A stretch of 64,000 nt of DNA, taken from the NCBI GenBank assembly GCA_949775045.1, contig OX459096.1:33971160-34035159 (forward strand), written 5' to 3'. The notes below the pieces were generated by a model. The model was given only the letters and a program-made list of their open reading frames with translations. It made no database searches and was not told the DNA's origin. Position numbers and translations under genes: made by a program. The stretch is from Metridium senile. Its lineage: Eukaryota; Cnidaria; Anthozoa; Actiniaria; Metridiidae. Shown here piece after piece: positions 1-15,179 of this stretch; positions within the stretch are counted from its first letter, which is position 1; each line of letters opens with the position of its first letter.

Positions 1-192
1 AAAGTCCCCCCCCCCCTCAAAAGTCAAATGGTCCACCCCTAATAACGATTATATATTCGCACTAAGGAGGAAATATACCATTAAATTTAAAAAAAATATT
101 TGTCGCGTCCAATTTTCAAATTAGCGACGCATTTGTAGCGCTACGGTATTGTTCTAAATGTATAATATACACATTATAATCACAGGTAATAC

Positions 193-3100
193 CTTGACAA
201 TGGCATGTTCTGTGTAGTTAAACCATTCTGCTCCATCTGCACTGTATGATAATTTATACTGAGTAACCCATTCTTTTCGTTTGCCGTGACCTTGTGTTGC
301 TACTGCTGTAACAGTCTTCAAACTCCCTCCAATTCTTACTTCCAAAAACTCAAAGAAAGTGCCATACATCCTGCCACCAATTGCATGGTTAAGACGAGCA
401 TAATAAGGTCTTTCATTGCTTAGGTAATAACGACATTTCATGTTTTCGTTAGGAATTGTTCCATCTTCTATACCGAGGGCTCTATGGAATTCTAGAACAC
501 AATGCAAACAATTAGAATAAACTATAAGACCCTAGGAACACAATGAAAACAATTAGAATAAACTATAAGACCCTAAGAACAAAATGAAAACAATTAGAAT
601 AAACTATAAGACCATAAGAACACAATGAAAACAATTAGAATAAACTATAAGACCCTAAGAACACAATGCAAACAATTAGAATAAACTATAAGACCCTAAG
701 AACAGAATGAAAACAATTAGAATAAACTATAAGACCCTAAGAACAGAATGAAAACAATTAGAATAAACTATAAGACCATAAGAACAGAATGAAAACAATT
801 AGAATAAACTATAAGACCCTAAGAACACAATGAAAACAATTAGAATAAACTATAAAACCCTAAGAACACAATGAAAACAATTAGAATAAACTATAAGACC
901 ATAAGAACACAATGAAAACAATTAGAATAAACTATAAGACCCTAATAACACAATGAAAACAATTAGAATAAACTATAAGACCCTAAGAACACAATGAAAA
1001 CAATTAGAATAAACTATAAAACCCTAAGAACATAATGAAAACAATTAGAATAAACTATAAGACCTGCTAATCACTAATGGGGGTATTCATGTTTAGGAGA
1101 GGATACAAGGGAAGGGGGAACCTCCTCCTTACACGACTTTGTTTTTTTTCTTTCTCAATTATTTTCCAATACACCTGGACAGTTTCCGAATTATATGATA
1201 GTGAATCCCCTCCTTAACTCGGTGCACCCCCTCCTGAACGCAGTGCTTCCCCTCCTGAACGTGGTGCATCCCCTCTTTAACGCAGTGCATCTCCTCCTTA
1301 ACTCGGGGCATCCCCTCCTAAACTCGGTGCATCCACACCTAAATGTGATGCATCCCCTCTTAAACTCGTTGCATCCCCTCCTGAACTCGATGCATCCAGA
1401 CCTGAACGTGGTACATCCACGCCTAAACGTGGTTCATCCCTACTGAGCATGGTGCATCCCCTCTTAAACTAGGTGTAACCCCCTCCTGAACTCGATGCGT
1501 CTTCTCCTGAACTGGGTGCCTTCACACCTGAACGTGGTGCATCCCTCCTGAACGTAGCTACCCTTAATGTTGTTCCTATTTTTACGATGTTGTTGTTGTT
1601 GTTGTTGTTGTTGCTAGACCAGTGTTTCTGTTACTGTTCCTATTATTGTTGGTTTCTGTTAATGGAATTGCTGGTATTGCCGTAGTTATTGTTCGTGTTA
1701 CTGAGTGGTCTTGTTGTTGTTAGATCAGTGTTTCTGTTACTGTTCCTATTATTGTTAGTACCTTTACTGGAAATGCTGGTATTGCCGTAGTTATTGTTCG
1801 TGTTACTGAGTGGTCTTGTTGTTGTTAGATCAGTGTTTCTGTTACTGTTCCTATTATTGTTGGTTTCTGTTACTGGAATTGCTGGTATTGCCGTAGTTAT
1901 TGTTCGTGTTACTGAGTGGTCTTGTTGTTGTTAGATCAGTGTTTCTGTTACTGTTCCTATTATTGTTGGTACCTTTACTGGAATTGCTGGTTTTGCCGTA
2001 GTTATTGTTAGTGTTAATCAGTGGTATTGTTGTTGTTCTTAGTTATTAATAAAGTAACTTTACAAATCATATTTCTTACCATTACAACCAAAAGCTTCTA
2101 CTCTCATACATATGCCACCATTCCAAGACTTTGGATGGAATCGTAGGAACCGACCAGTAAACGGTTCGAGTAACGAGTGCTTAACGATTGAATATCGATC
2201 GACATTTCCTGCAAACACCTGATACGAAAAAGTCCATTTTCTTTTGGATTTATTACCAAAAATATTATCTTAATTTAACAACAGAAATTACATGCTTATA
2301 CTAAAGCCTGATTGCACAAAAATAGTTGTCATTGCATGTTATTATCACAACGTACATTATCATGATGCTTATAATCGTCATCATCATTATAGTAGACGTC
2401 ATCACCATCATGGTAATCGTCATCACTGTCATTACATCAGCAATATCATCGTCATCAACATTATCATAATACCAACAATCGCCATCATCATTATAGTGGA
2501 CGTCATCACCATCATGGTAATCGTCATCAATGTCATTACGTCATCAACATTATCATGATACCAACAATCGCCATCATCATTATAGTAGACGTCATCACCA
2601 TCATGGTAATCGTCATCAATGTCATTACATCAGCAATATCATCGTCATCAACATTATCATGATACCAACAATCGCCATCATCATTATAGTAGACGTCATC
2701 ACCATCATGGTAATCGTCATAACTGTCATTACGTCAGCAATATCATCGTCATCAACATTATCATGATACCAACAATCGCCATCATCATTATATATAGTAG
2801 ACGTCATCACCATCATGGTAATCGTCATCACTGTCATTACATCAGCAATATCATCGTCATCAACATTATCATGATACCAACAATCGCCATCATCATTATA
2901 GTAGACGTCATCACCATCATGGTAATCGTCATCACTGTCATTACGTCAGCAATATCATCGTCATCAACATAATCATGATACCAACAATCGCCATCATCAT
3001 TATATATAGTAGACGTCATCACCATCATGGTAATCGTCATCACTGTCATTACATCAGCAATATCATCGTCATCAACATTATCATGATACCAACAATCGCC

Positions 3101-6100
3101 ATCATCATTATAGTAGACGTCATCACCATCATGGTAATCGTCATCACTGTCATTACGTCAGCAATATCATCGTTATCAATTAAATCAACTTTGTCATAAA
3201 CGTTATCTGACTGAGTTTCGTCATTTAAGTTGTTTTATATTATCTTGTATTCTGTTTCTGTGTATTACTATCCGAGCACTTTACCTTTTGTTGGCCTGCT
3301 TCAGTGTACACATTCCACGTTGATCCATTGTCACTGTAAGATAAACTATACGTTTTGACCCATACATCACTGTAGTGACTACCCTGGCTACTAATTGCAG
3401 TGAATCGTTGTCGTTTAGGACCAAAGTCAATCTGTAGACAATAATATAGTTTTGAATATTGCAGTTTTTTAATACAAATTTAGAAAACTTGTGCTTCGAA
3501 CTCTAGTAGGGTTTTCAAACACTCGAGAACTTTAATGAAATACTATTTACTAGTAGTATCACTACACTTTAGTTGTGTTGCTTCTATCAAAAGTACATGA
3601 ATTGAATTTCAGAAATGGAGACAATTGAAAACCCGCGCAACAATGGCGAAAAAGGGTTTGACTATAAATGTCCAGTGTCAGACTTCACACATCACCTGCA
3701 GAAACTTGACTCCGACGAAGGGCTAAAGCTCGAAACGTCAGTAAAGTTAAGTCAACATTTTTACGGTGTTACAAATTTCATTATATTACCTGCAGAAACT
3801 GATTGGTATCTTGTGTTGTAGAACACCAACTTTTCCTAGATAGGTTCCCAAGCCTTCCATACCACGGATCACTTTTACCGGGTGTCCATGAGGAAGCATG
3901 GATCTGATGGTCAGGTATTGTTACATTTTGCAGTCCAAGAGGGTCTTGACATTCTGAAAATAAATTGTTGTGCGTTGATCAATTATTGTTAATATTGGAT
4001 TGTTATCATTACTCTCACAATAATTATCATCATCATCATCATCATTATTAATAACATTATCATCATCATCAATATTAGCATTATAGCATTATCATTATCA
4101 TCGTTATGGCATTATCATCAATTATCATCATCACATCAATTATAACCATAATCATCAATCATCATCACATTATCATCATCATCATCATATCAACATCATC
4201 ATCAATCATCATTATGGCATTATCATCAATCATTATCACATTACTCATAACCATCATCATCAATCATCATCACATTATCATCATCACATCAATCATAACC
4301 ATAATCACCAATCATCATCACATTATAATCATCACATCACTCATAACCATCATCATCAATCATCATCACATCAATCATCATCACATCAATCATAACCATC
4401 ATCATCAATCATCATCACATTATCATCATCACATCAATCATCATCACATCAATCATAACCATCATCATCAATCATCATCACATCAATCATAACCATCATC
4501 ATCAATCATCATCACATTATCATCATCACATCAATCATAACCATCATCATCAATCATCATCACATTATCATCATCATATCACTCATAACCATCATCATCA
4601 TCAATCATCATCACATCAATCATAACCATCATAACCAATCATAACCATAATCATCAATCATCATCACATCAATCATAACCATCATCATCAATCATCATCA
4701 CATCAATCATAACCATCATCATCAATCATCATCACATTATCATCATCACATCAATCATCATCACATCAATCATAACCATCATCATCAATCATCATCACAT
4801 CAATCATAACCATCATCATCAATCATCATCACATTATCATCATCACATCAATCATAACCATCATCATCAATCATCATCACATTATCATCATCACATCACT
4901 CATAACCATCATCATCATCAATCATCATCACATCAATCATAACCATCATAATCAATCATAACCATAATCATCAATCATCATCACATCAATCATAACCATC
5001 ATCATCAATCATCATCACATTATCATCATCACATCAATCATAACCATTATCATCAATCATCATCACATTATCATCATCACATCAATCATAATCATCATCA
5101 TCAATCATCATCACATTATCATCATCACATCAATCATAACCATCATCATCATCAATCATCATCACATTATCATCATCACATCAATCATAACCATTATCAT
5201 CAATCATCATCACATTATCATCATCACATCAATCATAACCATCATCATCATCAATCATCATCACATTATCATCATCACATCAATCATAACCATCATCATC
5301 ATCAATCATCATCACATTATCATCATCACATCAATCATAACCATCATTATCAATCATCATCACATCAATCATCATCACATCAATCATAACCATCATCATC
5401 AATCATCATCACATTATCATCATCACATCACTCATAACCATCATCATCAATCATCATCACATTATCATCATCACATCACTCATAACCATCATCATCATCA
5501 ATCATCATTACATTATCATCATCACATCAATCATAACCATCATCATCAATCATCATCACATTATCATCATCACATCACTCATAACCATCATCATCATCAA
5601 TCATCATCACATTATCATCATCACATCAATCATAACCATAATCACCAATCATCATCACATTATCATCATCACATCAATCATAACCATCATCATCATCAAT
5701 CATCATCACATTATCATCATCACATCAATCATAACCATCATCATCATCAATCATCATCACATTATCATCATCACATCAATCATAACCATCATTATCAATC
5801 ATCATCACATCAATCATCATCACATCAATCATAACCATCATCATCAATCATCATCACATTATCATCATCACATCACTCATAACCATCATCATCAATCATC
5901 ATCACATTATCATCATCACATCACTCATAACCATCATCATCATCAATCATCATTACATTATCATCATCACATCAATCATAACCATCATCATCAATCATCA
6001 TCACATTATCATCATCACATCAATCATAACCATTATCATCAATCATCATCACATCAATCATCATCACATCAATCATAACCATCATCATCAATCATCATCA

Positions 6101-9100
6101 CATTATCATCATCACATCACTCATAACCATCATCATCATCAATCATCATCACATTATCATCATCACATCAATCATAACCATAATCACCAATCATCATCAC
6201 ATTATCATCATCACATCACTCATAACCATCATCATCAATCATCATCACATCAATCATCATCACATCAATCATAACCATCATCATCAATCATCATCACATT
6301 ATCATCATCACATCAATCATCATCACATCAATCATAACCATCATCATCAATCATCATCACATCAATCATAACCATCATCATCAATCATCATCACATTATC
6401 ATCATCACATCAATCATAACCATCATCATCAATCATCATCACATTATCATCATCACATCACTCATAACCATCATCATCATCAATCATCATCACATCAATC
6501 ATAACCATCATAATCAATCATAACCATAATCATCAATCATCATCACATCAATCATAACCATCATCATCAATCATCATCACATTATCATCATCACATCAAT
6601 CATAACCATTATCATCAATCATCATCACATTATCATCATCACATCAATCATAACCATCATCATCATCAATCATCATCACATTATCATCATCACATCAATC
6701 ATAACCATAATCATCAATCATCATCACATCAATCATCATCACATCAATCATAACCATCATCATCAATCATCATCACATTATCATCATCACATCACTCATA
6801 ACCATCATCATCAATCATCATCACATTATCATCATCACATCACTCATAACCATCATCATCAATCATCATTACATTATCATCATCACATCAATCATAACCA
6901 TCATCATCATCAATCATCATTACATTATCATCATCACATCAATCATATCCATTATCATCAATAATCATCACATTATCATCATCACATCACTCATAACCAT
7001 CATCATCAATCATCATCACATTATCATCATCACATCAATCATAACCATCATCATCAATCATCATCACATTATCATCATCACATCAATCATAACCATAATC
7101 ATCAACCATCATCACATTATCATCATCACATCAATCATATCCATCATAACCATAATCGTCAATCATCATCACATTATCATCATCACATCACTCATAACCA
7201 TCATCATCAATCATCATCACATTATCATCATCACATCAATCATAACCATCATCATCAATCATCATCACATCAATCATAACCATCATAATCAATCATCATC
7301 ACATTATCATCATCACATCAATCATAACCATCATCATCAATCATATCCATCATAACCATAATCGTCAATCATCATCACATTATCATCATCACATCACTCA
7401 TAACCATCATCATCAATCATCATCACATTATCATCATCACATCAATCATAACCATCATCATCAATCATCATCACATCAATCATAACCATCATAATCAATC
7501 ATCATCACATTATCATCATCACATCAATCATAACCATCATCATCAATCATCATCACATTATCATCATCATCATCAATCATCATCACATCAATCATAACCA
7601 TCATCATCAATCATCATCACATTATCATCATCACATCAATCATAACCATCATCATCAATCATCATCACATTATCATCATCACATCACTCATAACCATCAT
7701 CATCATCAATCATCATCACATCAATCATAACCATCATAATCAATCATAACCATAATCATCAATCATCATCACATCAATCATAACCATTATCATCAATCAT
7801 CATCACATTATCATCATCACATCAATCATAACCATCATCATCAATCATCATCACATCAATCATAACCATCATCATCAATCATCATCACATCAATCATAAC
7901 CATTATCATCAATCATCATCACATTATCATCATCACATCAATCATAACCATTATCATCAATCATCATCACATTATCATCATCACATCAATCATAACCATT
8001 ATCATCAATCATCATCACATTATCATCATCACATCAATCATAACCATCATCATCAATCATCATCACATTATCATCATCATCATCAATCATCATCACATCA
8101 ATCATAACCATCATCATCAATCATCATCACATTATCATCATCACATCAATCATAACCATCATCATCAATCATCATCACATTATCATCATCACATCACTCA
8201 TAACCATCATCATCATCAATCATCATCACATCAATCATAACCATCATAATCAATCATAACCATAATCATCAATCATCATCACATCAATCATAACCATTAT
8301 CATCAATCATCATCACATTATCATCATCACATCAATCATAACCATCATCATCAATCATCATCACATCAATCATAACCATCATCATCAATCATCATCACAT
8401 CAATCATAACCATTATCATCAATCATCATCACATTATCATCATCACATCAATCATAACCATTATCATCAATCATCATCACATTATCATCATCACATCAAT
8501 CATAACCATCATCATCATCAATCATCATCACATTATCATCATCACATCAATCATAACCATCATCATCAATCATCATCACATTATCATCATCACATCAATC
8601 ATAACCATCATCATCAATCATCATCACATCAATCATCATCACATCAATCATAACCATCATCATCAATCATCATCACATCAATCATCATCACATCAATCAT
8701 AACCATCATCATCAATCATCATCACTTTATCATCATCACATCAATCATAACCATAATCATCAACCATCATCACATTATCATCATCACATCAATCATATCC
8801 ATCATAACCATAATCGTCAATCATCATCACATTATCATCATCACATCACTCATAACCATCATCATCATCATCCATCATCATCACATTATCATCATCACAT
8901 CAATCATAACCATTATCATCAATCATCATCACATTATCATCATCACATCAATCATAACCATCATCATCAATCATCATCACATTATCATCATCACATCAAT
9001 CATAACCATCATCATCAATCATCATCACATTATCATCATCACATCACTCATAACCATCATCATCATCAATCATCATCACATCAATCATAACCATCATAAT

Positions 9101-12100
9101 CAATCATAACCATAATCATCAATCATCATCACATCAATCATAACCATCATAATCAATCATAACCATAATCATCAATCATCATCACATCAATCATAACCAT
9201 TATCATCAATCATCATCACATTATCATCATCACATCAATCATAACCATCATCATCAATCATCATCACATCAATCATAACCATCATCATCAATCATCATCA
9301 CATCAATCATAACCATTATCATCAATCATCATCACATTATCATCATCACATCAATCATAACCATTATCATCAATCATCATCACATTATCATCATCACATC
9401 AATCATAACCATCATCATCATCAATCATCATCACATTATCATCATCACATCAATCATAACCATCATCATCAATCATCATCACATTATCATCATCACATCA
9501 ATCATAACCATCATCATCAATCATCATCACATCAATCATCATCACATCAATCATAACCATCATCATCAATCATCATCACATCAATCATCATCACATCAAT
9601 CATAACCATCATCATCAATCATCATCACTTTATCATCATCACATCAATCATAACCATAATCATCAACCATCATCACATTATCATCATCACATCAATCATA
9701 TCCATCATAACCATAATCGTCAATCATCATCACATTATCATCATCACATCACTCATAACCATCATCATCATCATCCATCATCATCACATTATCATCATCA
9801 CATCAATCATAACCATTATCATCAATCATCATCACATTATCATCATCACATCAATCATAACCATCATCATCAATCATCATCACATTATCATCATCACATC
9901 AATCATAACCATCATCATCAATCATCATCACATTATCATCATCACATCACTCATAACCATCATCATCATCAATCATCATCACATCAATCATAACCATCAT
10001 AATCAATCATAACCATAATCATCAATCATCATCACATCAATCATAACCATTATCATCAATCATCATCACATTATCATCATCACATCAATCATAACCATCA
10101 TCATCAATCATCATCACATCAATCATAACCATCATCATCAATCATCATCACATTATCATCATCACATCAATCATAACCATCATCATCAATCATCATCACA
10201 TCAATCATCATCACATCAATCATAACCATCATCATCAATCATCATCACATCAATCATCATCACATCAATCATAACCATCATCATCAATCATCATCACATT
10301 ATCATCATCACATCAATCATAACCATAATCATCAACCATCATCACATTATCATCATCACATCAATCATATCCATCATAACCATAATCGTCAATCATCATC
10401 ACATTATCATCATCACATCACTCATAACCATCATCATCAATCATCATCACATTATCATCATCACATCAATCATAACCATCATCATCAATCATCATCACAT
10501 TATCATCATCACATCAATCATAACCATAATCATCAACCATCATCACATTATCATCATCACATCAATCATATCCATCATAACCATAATCGTCAATCATCAT
10601 CACATTATCATCATCACATCACTCATAACCATCATCATCAATCATCATCACATTATCATCATCACATCAATCATAACCATCATCATCAATCATCATCACA
10701 TCAATCATAACCATCATAATCAATCATCATCACATTATCATCATCACATCAATCATAACCATCATCATCAATCATCATCACATTATCATCATCATCATCA
10801 ATCATCATCACATCAATCATAACCATCATCATCAATCATCATCACATTATCATCATCACATCAATCATAACCATCATCATCAATCATCATCACATTATCA
10901 TCATCACATCACTCATAACCATCATCATCATCAATCATCATCACATTATCATCATCACATCAATCATAACCATCATCATCAATCATCATCACATCAATCA
11001 TCATCACATCAATCATAACCATCATCATCAATCATCATCACATCAATCATCATCACATCAATCATAACCATCATCATCAATCATCATCACATTATCATCA
11101 TCACATCAATCATAACCATAATCATCAACCATCATCACATTATCATCATCACATCAATCATATCCATCATAACCATAATCGTCAATCATCATCACATTAT
11201 CATCATCACATCACTCATAACCATCATCATCAATCATCATCACATTATCATCATCACATCAATCATAACCATCATCATCAATCATCATCACATTATCATC
11301 ATCACATCAATCATAACCATAATCATCAACCATCATCACATTATCATCATCACATCAATCATATCCATCATAACCATAATCGTCAATCATCATCACATTA
11401 TCATCATCACATCACTCATAACCATCATCATCAATCATCATCACATTATCATCATCACATCAATCATAACCATCATCATCAATCATCATCACATCAATCA
11501 TAACCATCATAATCAATCATCATCACATTATCATCATCACATCAATCATAACCATCATCATCAATCATCATCACATTATCATCATCATCATCAATCATCA
11601 TCACATCAATCATAACCATCATCATCAATCATCATCACATTATCATCATCACATCAATCATAACCATCATCATCAATCATCATCACATTATCATCATCAT
11701 CATCAATCATCATCACATCAATCATAACCATCATCATCAATCATCATCACATTATCATCATCACATCAATCATAACCATCATCATCAATCATCATCACAT
11801 TATCATCATCACATCACTCATAACCATCATCATCATCAATCATCATCACATCAATCATAACCATCATAATCAATCATAACCATAATCATCAATCATCATC
11901 ACATCAATCATAACCATTATCATCAATCATCATCACATTATCATCATCACATCAATCATAACCATTATCATCAATCATCATCACATTATCATCATCACAT
12001 CAATCATAACCATCATCATCATCAATCATCATCACATTATCATCATCACATCAATCATAACCATCATCATCATCAATCATCATCACATTATCATCATCAC

Positions 12101-13274
12101 ATCAATCATAACCATCATTATCAATCATCATCACATCAATCATCATCACATCAATCATAACCATCATCATCAATCATCATCACATCAATCATCATCACAT
12201 CAATCATAACCATCATCATCAATCATCATCACATCAATCATCATCACATCAATCATAACCATCATCATCAATCATCATCACATCAATCATCATCACATCA
12301 ATCATAACCATAATCATCAATCATCATCACATCAATCATAACCATCATCATCAATCATCATCACATTAACATCATCACATCAATCATAACCATTATCATC
12401 AATCATCATCACATTATCATCATCACATCAATCATAACCATAATCATCAATCATCATCACATTATCATCATCACATCACTCATAACCATCATCATCATCA
12501 TCCATCATCATCACATTATCATCATCACATCAATCATAACCATTATCATCAATCATCATCACATTATCATCATCACATCAATCATAACCATCATCATCAA
12601 TCATCATCACATTATCATCATCACATCACTCATAACCATCATCACCAATCATCATCACATTATCATCATCACATCAATCATAACCATTATCATCAATCAT
12701 CATCACATCAATCATAACCATTATCATCAATCATCATCACATTATCATCATCATATCAATCATAACCATCATCACCAATCATCATCACATTATCATCATC
12801 ACATCAATCATAACCATAATCGTCAATCATCATCACATTATCATCATCACATCACTCATAACCATCATCACCAATCATCATCACATTATCATCATCACAT
12901 CAATCATAACCATTATCATCAATCATCATCACATTATCATCATCACATCACTCATAACCATCATCACCAATCATCATCACATTATCATCATCACATCAAT
13001 CATAACCATAATCGTCAATCATCATCACATTATCATCATCACATCACTCATAACCATCATCATCAATCATCATCACATTATCATCATCACATCACTCATA
13101 ACCATCATCACCAATCATCATCACATTATCATCATCACACCTATCATAACCATCATCATCAATCGTCATCATATATCATTGACATCCAAACCATTATCAC
13201 TAGTCACTTCTCTATTTACCAGCTGCATTGGCTACAGATATAATTGCCACCAACAAACACACGACTACCTGCAT
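193..13274 (-). CDS. Secreted discoidin (F5/8 type C) domain protein, 3' end outside window
   Basis: Five exons join in phase on the minus strand: 13274-13220, 3953-3790, 3431-3285, 2218-2080 and 491-193; the gene continues beyond position 1. Exon 1 starts MQVVVC and gives a hydrophobic signal peptide ending near ANAA. The next three exons build one complete discoidin domain: it opens ECQDPLGL, has ITASSW-like IHASSW, a WC motif (SWCSTTQDTN), IDFGPKR, and closes with RFHPKSWNGGICMRVEAFGC. The fifth exon starts a second discoidin-like unit (ALGIEDGTIP ... TAVATQG ... YKLSYSADG). Discoidin domains bind glycans, lipids or matrix proteins, so an extracellular adhesion or recognition role is inferred. 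Introns are huge and repeat-filled: intron 1 is about 9.3 kb. All junctions are GT/AG and every phase agrees, which is strong support. No transcript evidence is available. Confidence 0.88.
501..1066. repeat. 41-bp tandem repeat, about 14 copies
   Basis: A head-to-tail array of an A-rich 41-bp unit containing AACAATTAGAATAAACTATA. Copies differ by single bases (accctaag/accataag; acacaatg/acagaatg), so the array is old enough to have diverged slightly. It begins directly upstream of the acceptor of the fifth discoidin exon and therefore lies in that intron. No spacers vary, so this is not a CRISPR array. Confidence 0.93.
1196..1560. repeat. 21-bp minisatellite, about 17 copies
   Basis: Degenerate 21-bp unit of the type CCCCTCCTGAACTCGGTGCAT. 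The 21-bp period keeps one frame open and yields a heptad-like LLNSVHP peptide repeat, which is a by-product of the period and not a credible gene. The array lies in the same discoidin intron as the 41-bp array. Confidence 0.9.
1575..2040. repeat. About 106-bp tandem repeat, four copies, TTG-rich
   Basis: A roughly 106-bp unit containing GATCAGTGTTTCTGTTACTG and GCCGTAGTTATTGTTCGTGT recurs at about 1635, 1741, 1846 and 1952. It starts with a (GTT)n run. It ends 40 bases before the discoidin exon at 2080-2218, close to the splice donor. Confidence 0.88.
2335..3180. repeat. About 104-bp CAT-type minisatellite filling a discoidin intron
   Basis: About eight copies of a roughly 104-bp unit that includes GTAGACGTCATCACCATCAT and GATACCAACAATCGCCATCA; some copies have an extra TATA. 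It fills the intron between the discoidin exons at 2080-2218 and 3285-3431. Open frames on both strands rich in His/Ile or Met/Asp are artefacts of the period. Confidence 0.92.
3700..3780 (+). other. Hairpin-GAAACG motif (hammerhead-like, Penelope-element type)
   Basis: The stretch CCGACGAAGGGCTAAAGCTC is followed at once by GAAACGTCAG. GGGC can pair with GCUC, and flanking ACUUGAC can pair with downstream GUUAAGU, giving a hammerhead-like two-stem layout. The core departs from consensus CUGANGA at one base (CCGACGA). The same string recurs in reverse orientation near 50682-50715. It lies in the discoidin intron immediately downstream of the donor at 3789. Confidence 0.5.
4010..13190. repeat. 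9.2-kb CAT-type satellite with higher-order structure
   Basis: Continuous array built from short blocks such as CATCATCAATCATCATCACA and TTATCATCATCACATCAATC, combined into 40-50 bp composite units. The plus strand is almost free of G over its whole length. Rare marker variants give larger periods: an AATCGTC variant recurs near 7154/7359, 8813/9716, 10385/10584 and 11177/11378, and a CATCACTTTATC variant near 8722 and 9625. These indicate block duplications of about 200, 900 and 790 bp. The array makes up nearly all of discoidin intron 1 and contains no gene. Confidence 0.95.
13220..13274 (-). CDS. Exon 1 of the discoidin gene: signal peptide
   Basis: The exon begins at an ATG (13274) and encodes 18 residues plus one base: a short N-terminus, then a valine/leucine/isoleucine core and a small-residue end (VANAA), a typical secretion signal. 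The donor GTAAAT follows at 13219. Phase 1 matches the acceptor at 3954, where the added base completes a Glu codon before the discoidin domain. The 5' UTR and promoter were not identified. Confidence 0.8.
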
Positions 13275-14750
13275 GGCAAGCAAAATAAACAATCAGTTTC
13301 TACTCAGTCGTTTAAAGAAATACCGATGACATATTTTGTATCTGTTATATAAATATTTGTCGAGACCAATTAGTATAAATGTAAAAAGATAAGTAAAGAA
13401 ACGCTAATATTGGAACAATAGGGAATTATTCAATCGAGAAACTAATTATAGCATGGAGCAATTAAGACATCCAACGTTCACTTCGAGTGTAGCAAATCAG
13501 TAAATTTGAAATGTTTTTTTTTTTAAATATAAAATATGGTTTAGACATCTTGATCCCTTATAAGAAAATGTAAAAGTCGCTTGAGCCCCTTCTATTTCAA
13601 GATTAGGCGTATTTTAACAGTGAGAATGTTAATAAAGATTGTGCAGAACATCATAAGTGGGTTAAGCAACTACCATAGTCATCATACACTGATTTCCTTT
13701 GATCTATGATCCAAAATATTCATTTTTTTGTGGGATTTTTTTTCCCGTGGTTACTCAAGTCTTCTTGCTTTAGAACTCTCAAAATCAATTTCAAGGAATG
13801 AAATATAATTTCTCGCGTTGCAGTATTTGGTCTCCTAAGAATGCCACCAAATGAAGCAAGAATTTTATAGCAGGCATATCTTGATTTGCCAGTGTGAACA
13901 TCTGAATATTCCGGAGAAAACAATAACAAGACAAATAATTGATAGAAAATTTAAACGAAGTTATCTGAATCTGATATAATGGTGTCAAGAAGACACCGAA
14001 ACGTGTTATTTTTCGATCCATTGTTTTCATGTTAAGTGACGAAAGACAATGTTAGTCAATTGAATTGGCTATATAAAACAGGCTTTTGAGTTCAAAGTAT
14101 TCTAATCAATTCAAACCAAACATATTACTACCCTCCCCCACAAGCATCTCTGTGCATGGGAGTCGGGAATCTCCTCACGGTCAATAAAACTGTTACAAAG
14201 GAATCCCAAACTAAAAGAGGTTGCCCGTTCGTATCTCAAGGTTTTCATGGCGATAAATGTAAGCAAAAGTAATGTACAAAGAGCTATTGTACTTAGTGAT
14301 AATACGTAAATCGAAGTCGTTTTACTAATAAATAATTCAAGGGAACGCCTCAAGAATCGATAATATTCCAAGTGTTGAAACACAAAAACATGTGAAAACA
14401 CATCAAAAACATTTCAACGAAAATATCTTTTTATGTGAAAAGAGTTAAAAACTTAGATGATAAAGTAATTGGTATAGTGTGGGGATATATAAGAAGCGTG
14501 ATAATTAAATGAAATTCAAAATAGTAATTATACTAAGTAGCCTAAAGCGGTAGCCTAAAACTTGAAAAAGTATAAACTGAATCAACAAAAAGAAATTTAC
14601 AAATTAATTTTTGAAGGAAACATCTTCAAAACTAATGCGAAGTAATTAACTGCGAAAAAAAGTCATTATTTCTAACTTTAAAACCAAAACGTTTTTCTGA
14701 AAAAGTCTAACTATAAAATTATATTTCATTTTTTTTTTAGGAAAGCTACT
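13275..14750. other. No convincing gene; contains one hairpin-GAAACG motif
   Basis: AT-rich sequence upstream of discoidin exon 1, presumably holding its 5' UTR or promoter. At 13981-14003 a perfect 6-bp stem (GGTGTC ... GACACC, 5-base loop) is followed directly by GAAACG, the same design as the motifs at 3.7, 36.0, 36.2 and 50.7 kb. Minus-strand open frames at 13.7-14.4 kb have no recognisable domain or composition. Confidence 0.5.
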
Positions 14751-14753
14751 TAC

Positions 14754-14798
14754 GTTTGCTTCTGAATGTCCTCTCATCCTCGCATCTTGATCCGCAAT
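14754..14798 (-). CDS. Possible 45-nt micro-exon, parent gene unknown
   Basis: A 45-nt open stretch on the minus strand lies between a good acceptor (TTTTTGCTCCAG) and a consensus donor (GTAAGT). One frame reads DCGSRCEDERTFRSK-like, the other IADQDARMRGHSEAN. It could be a 5' exon of the discoidin gene or part of another gene. The only support is the splice-site pair, so confidence is low. Confidence 0.22.
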
Positions 14799-15179
14799 CT
14801 GGAGCAAAAATCAAAAATAGAATTGATAAAGTCAAGTAATTGTGGAGGATTTGAAACAACTTGTTTAACTATGAAGTTTCGTAAACCGGTACAGGTGCGA
14901 ATATAATGAATGTTTAGGTAGCTATAGTAACATGACGTCAGAATACACTGTTTCCACTCAGTAGAAACTGATCACGTGACTAATGATACAGTAGCTATGG
15001 ATTGAAGCTTTTTCAGTACTTTTCAAGGAATTCTTTATTTTGTATTTCATTCAAAGTATTAAAATGAAAGTATGTATGTATACTATCTTTGTTCTAAAAT
15101 TACGAGAAACAATAGTAAGATTTTTCAACATACCGTTTTTGTTATCCTATATATTATGTAGCTGTTTATAATACTACAA

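Noticed and set aside
501..1066. CRISPR-like regular array
   Set aside because: The 41-bp units are contiguous with no unique spacers, and the context is a eukaryotic intron.
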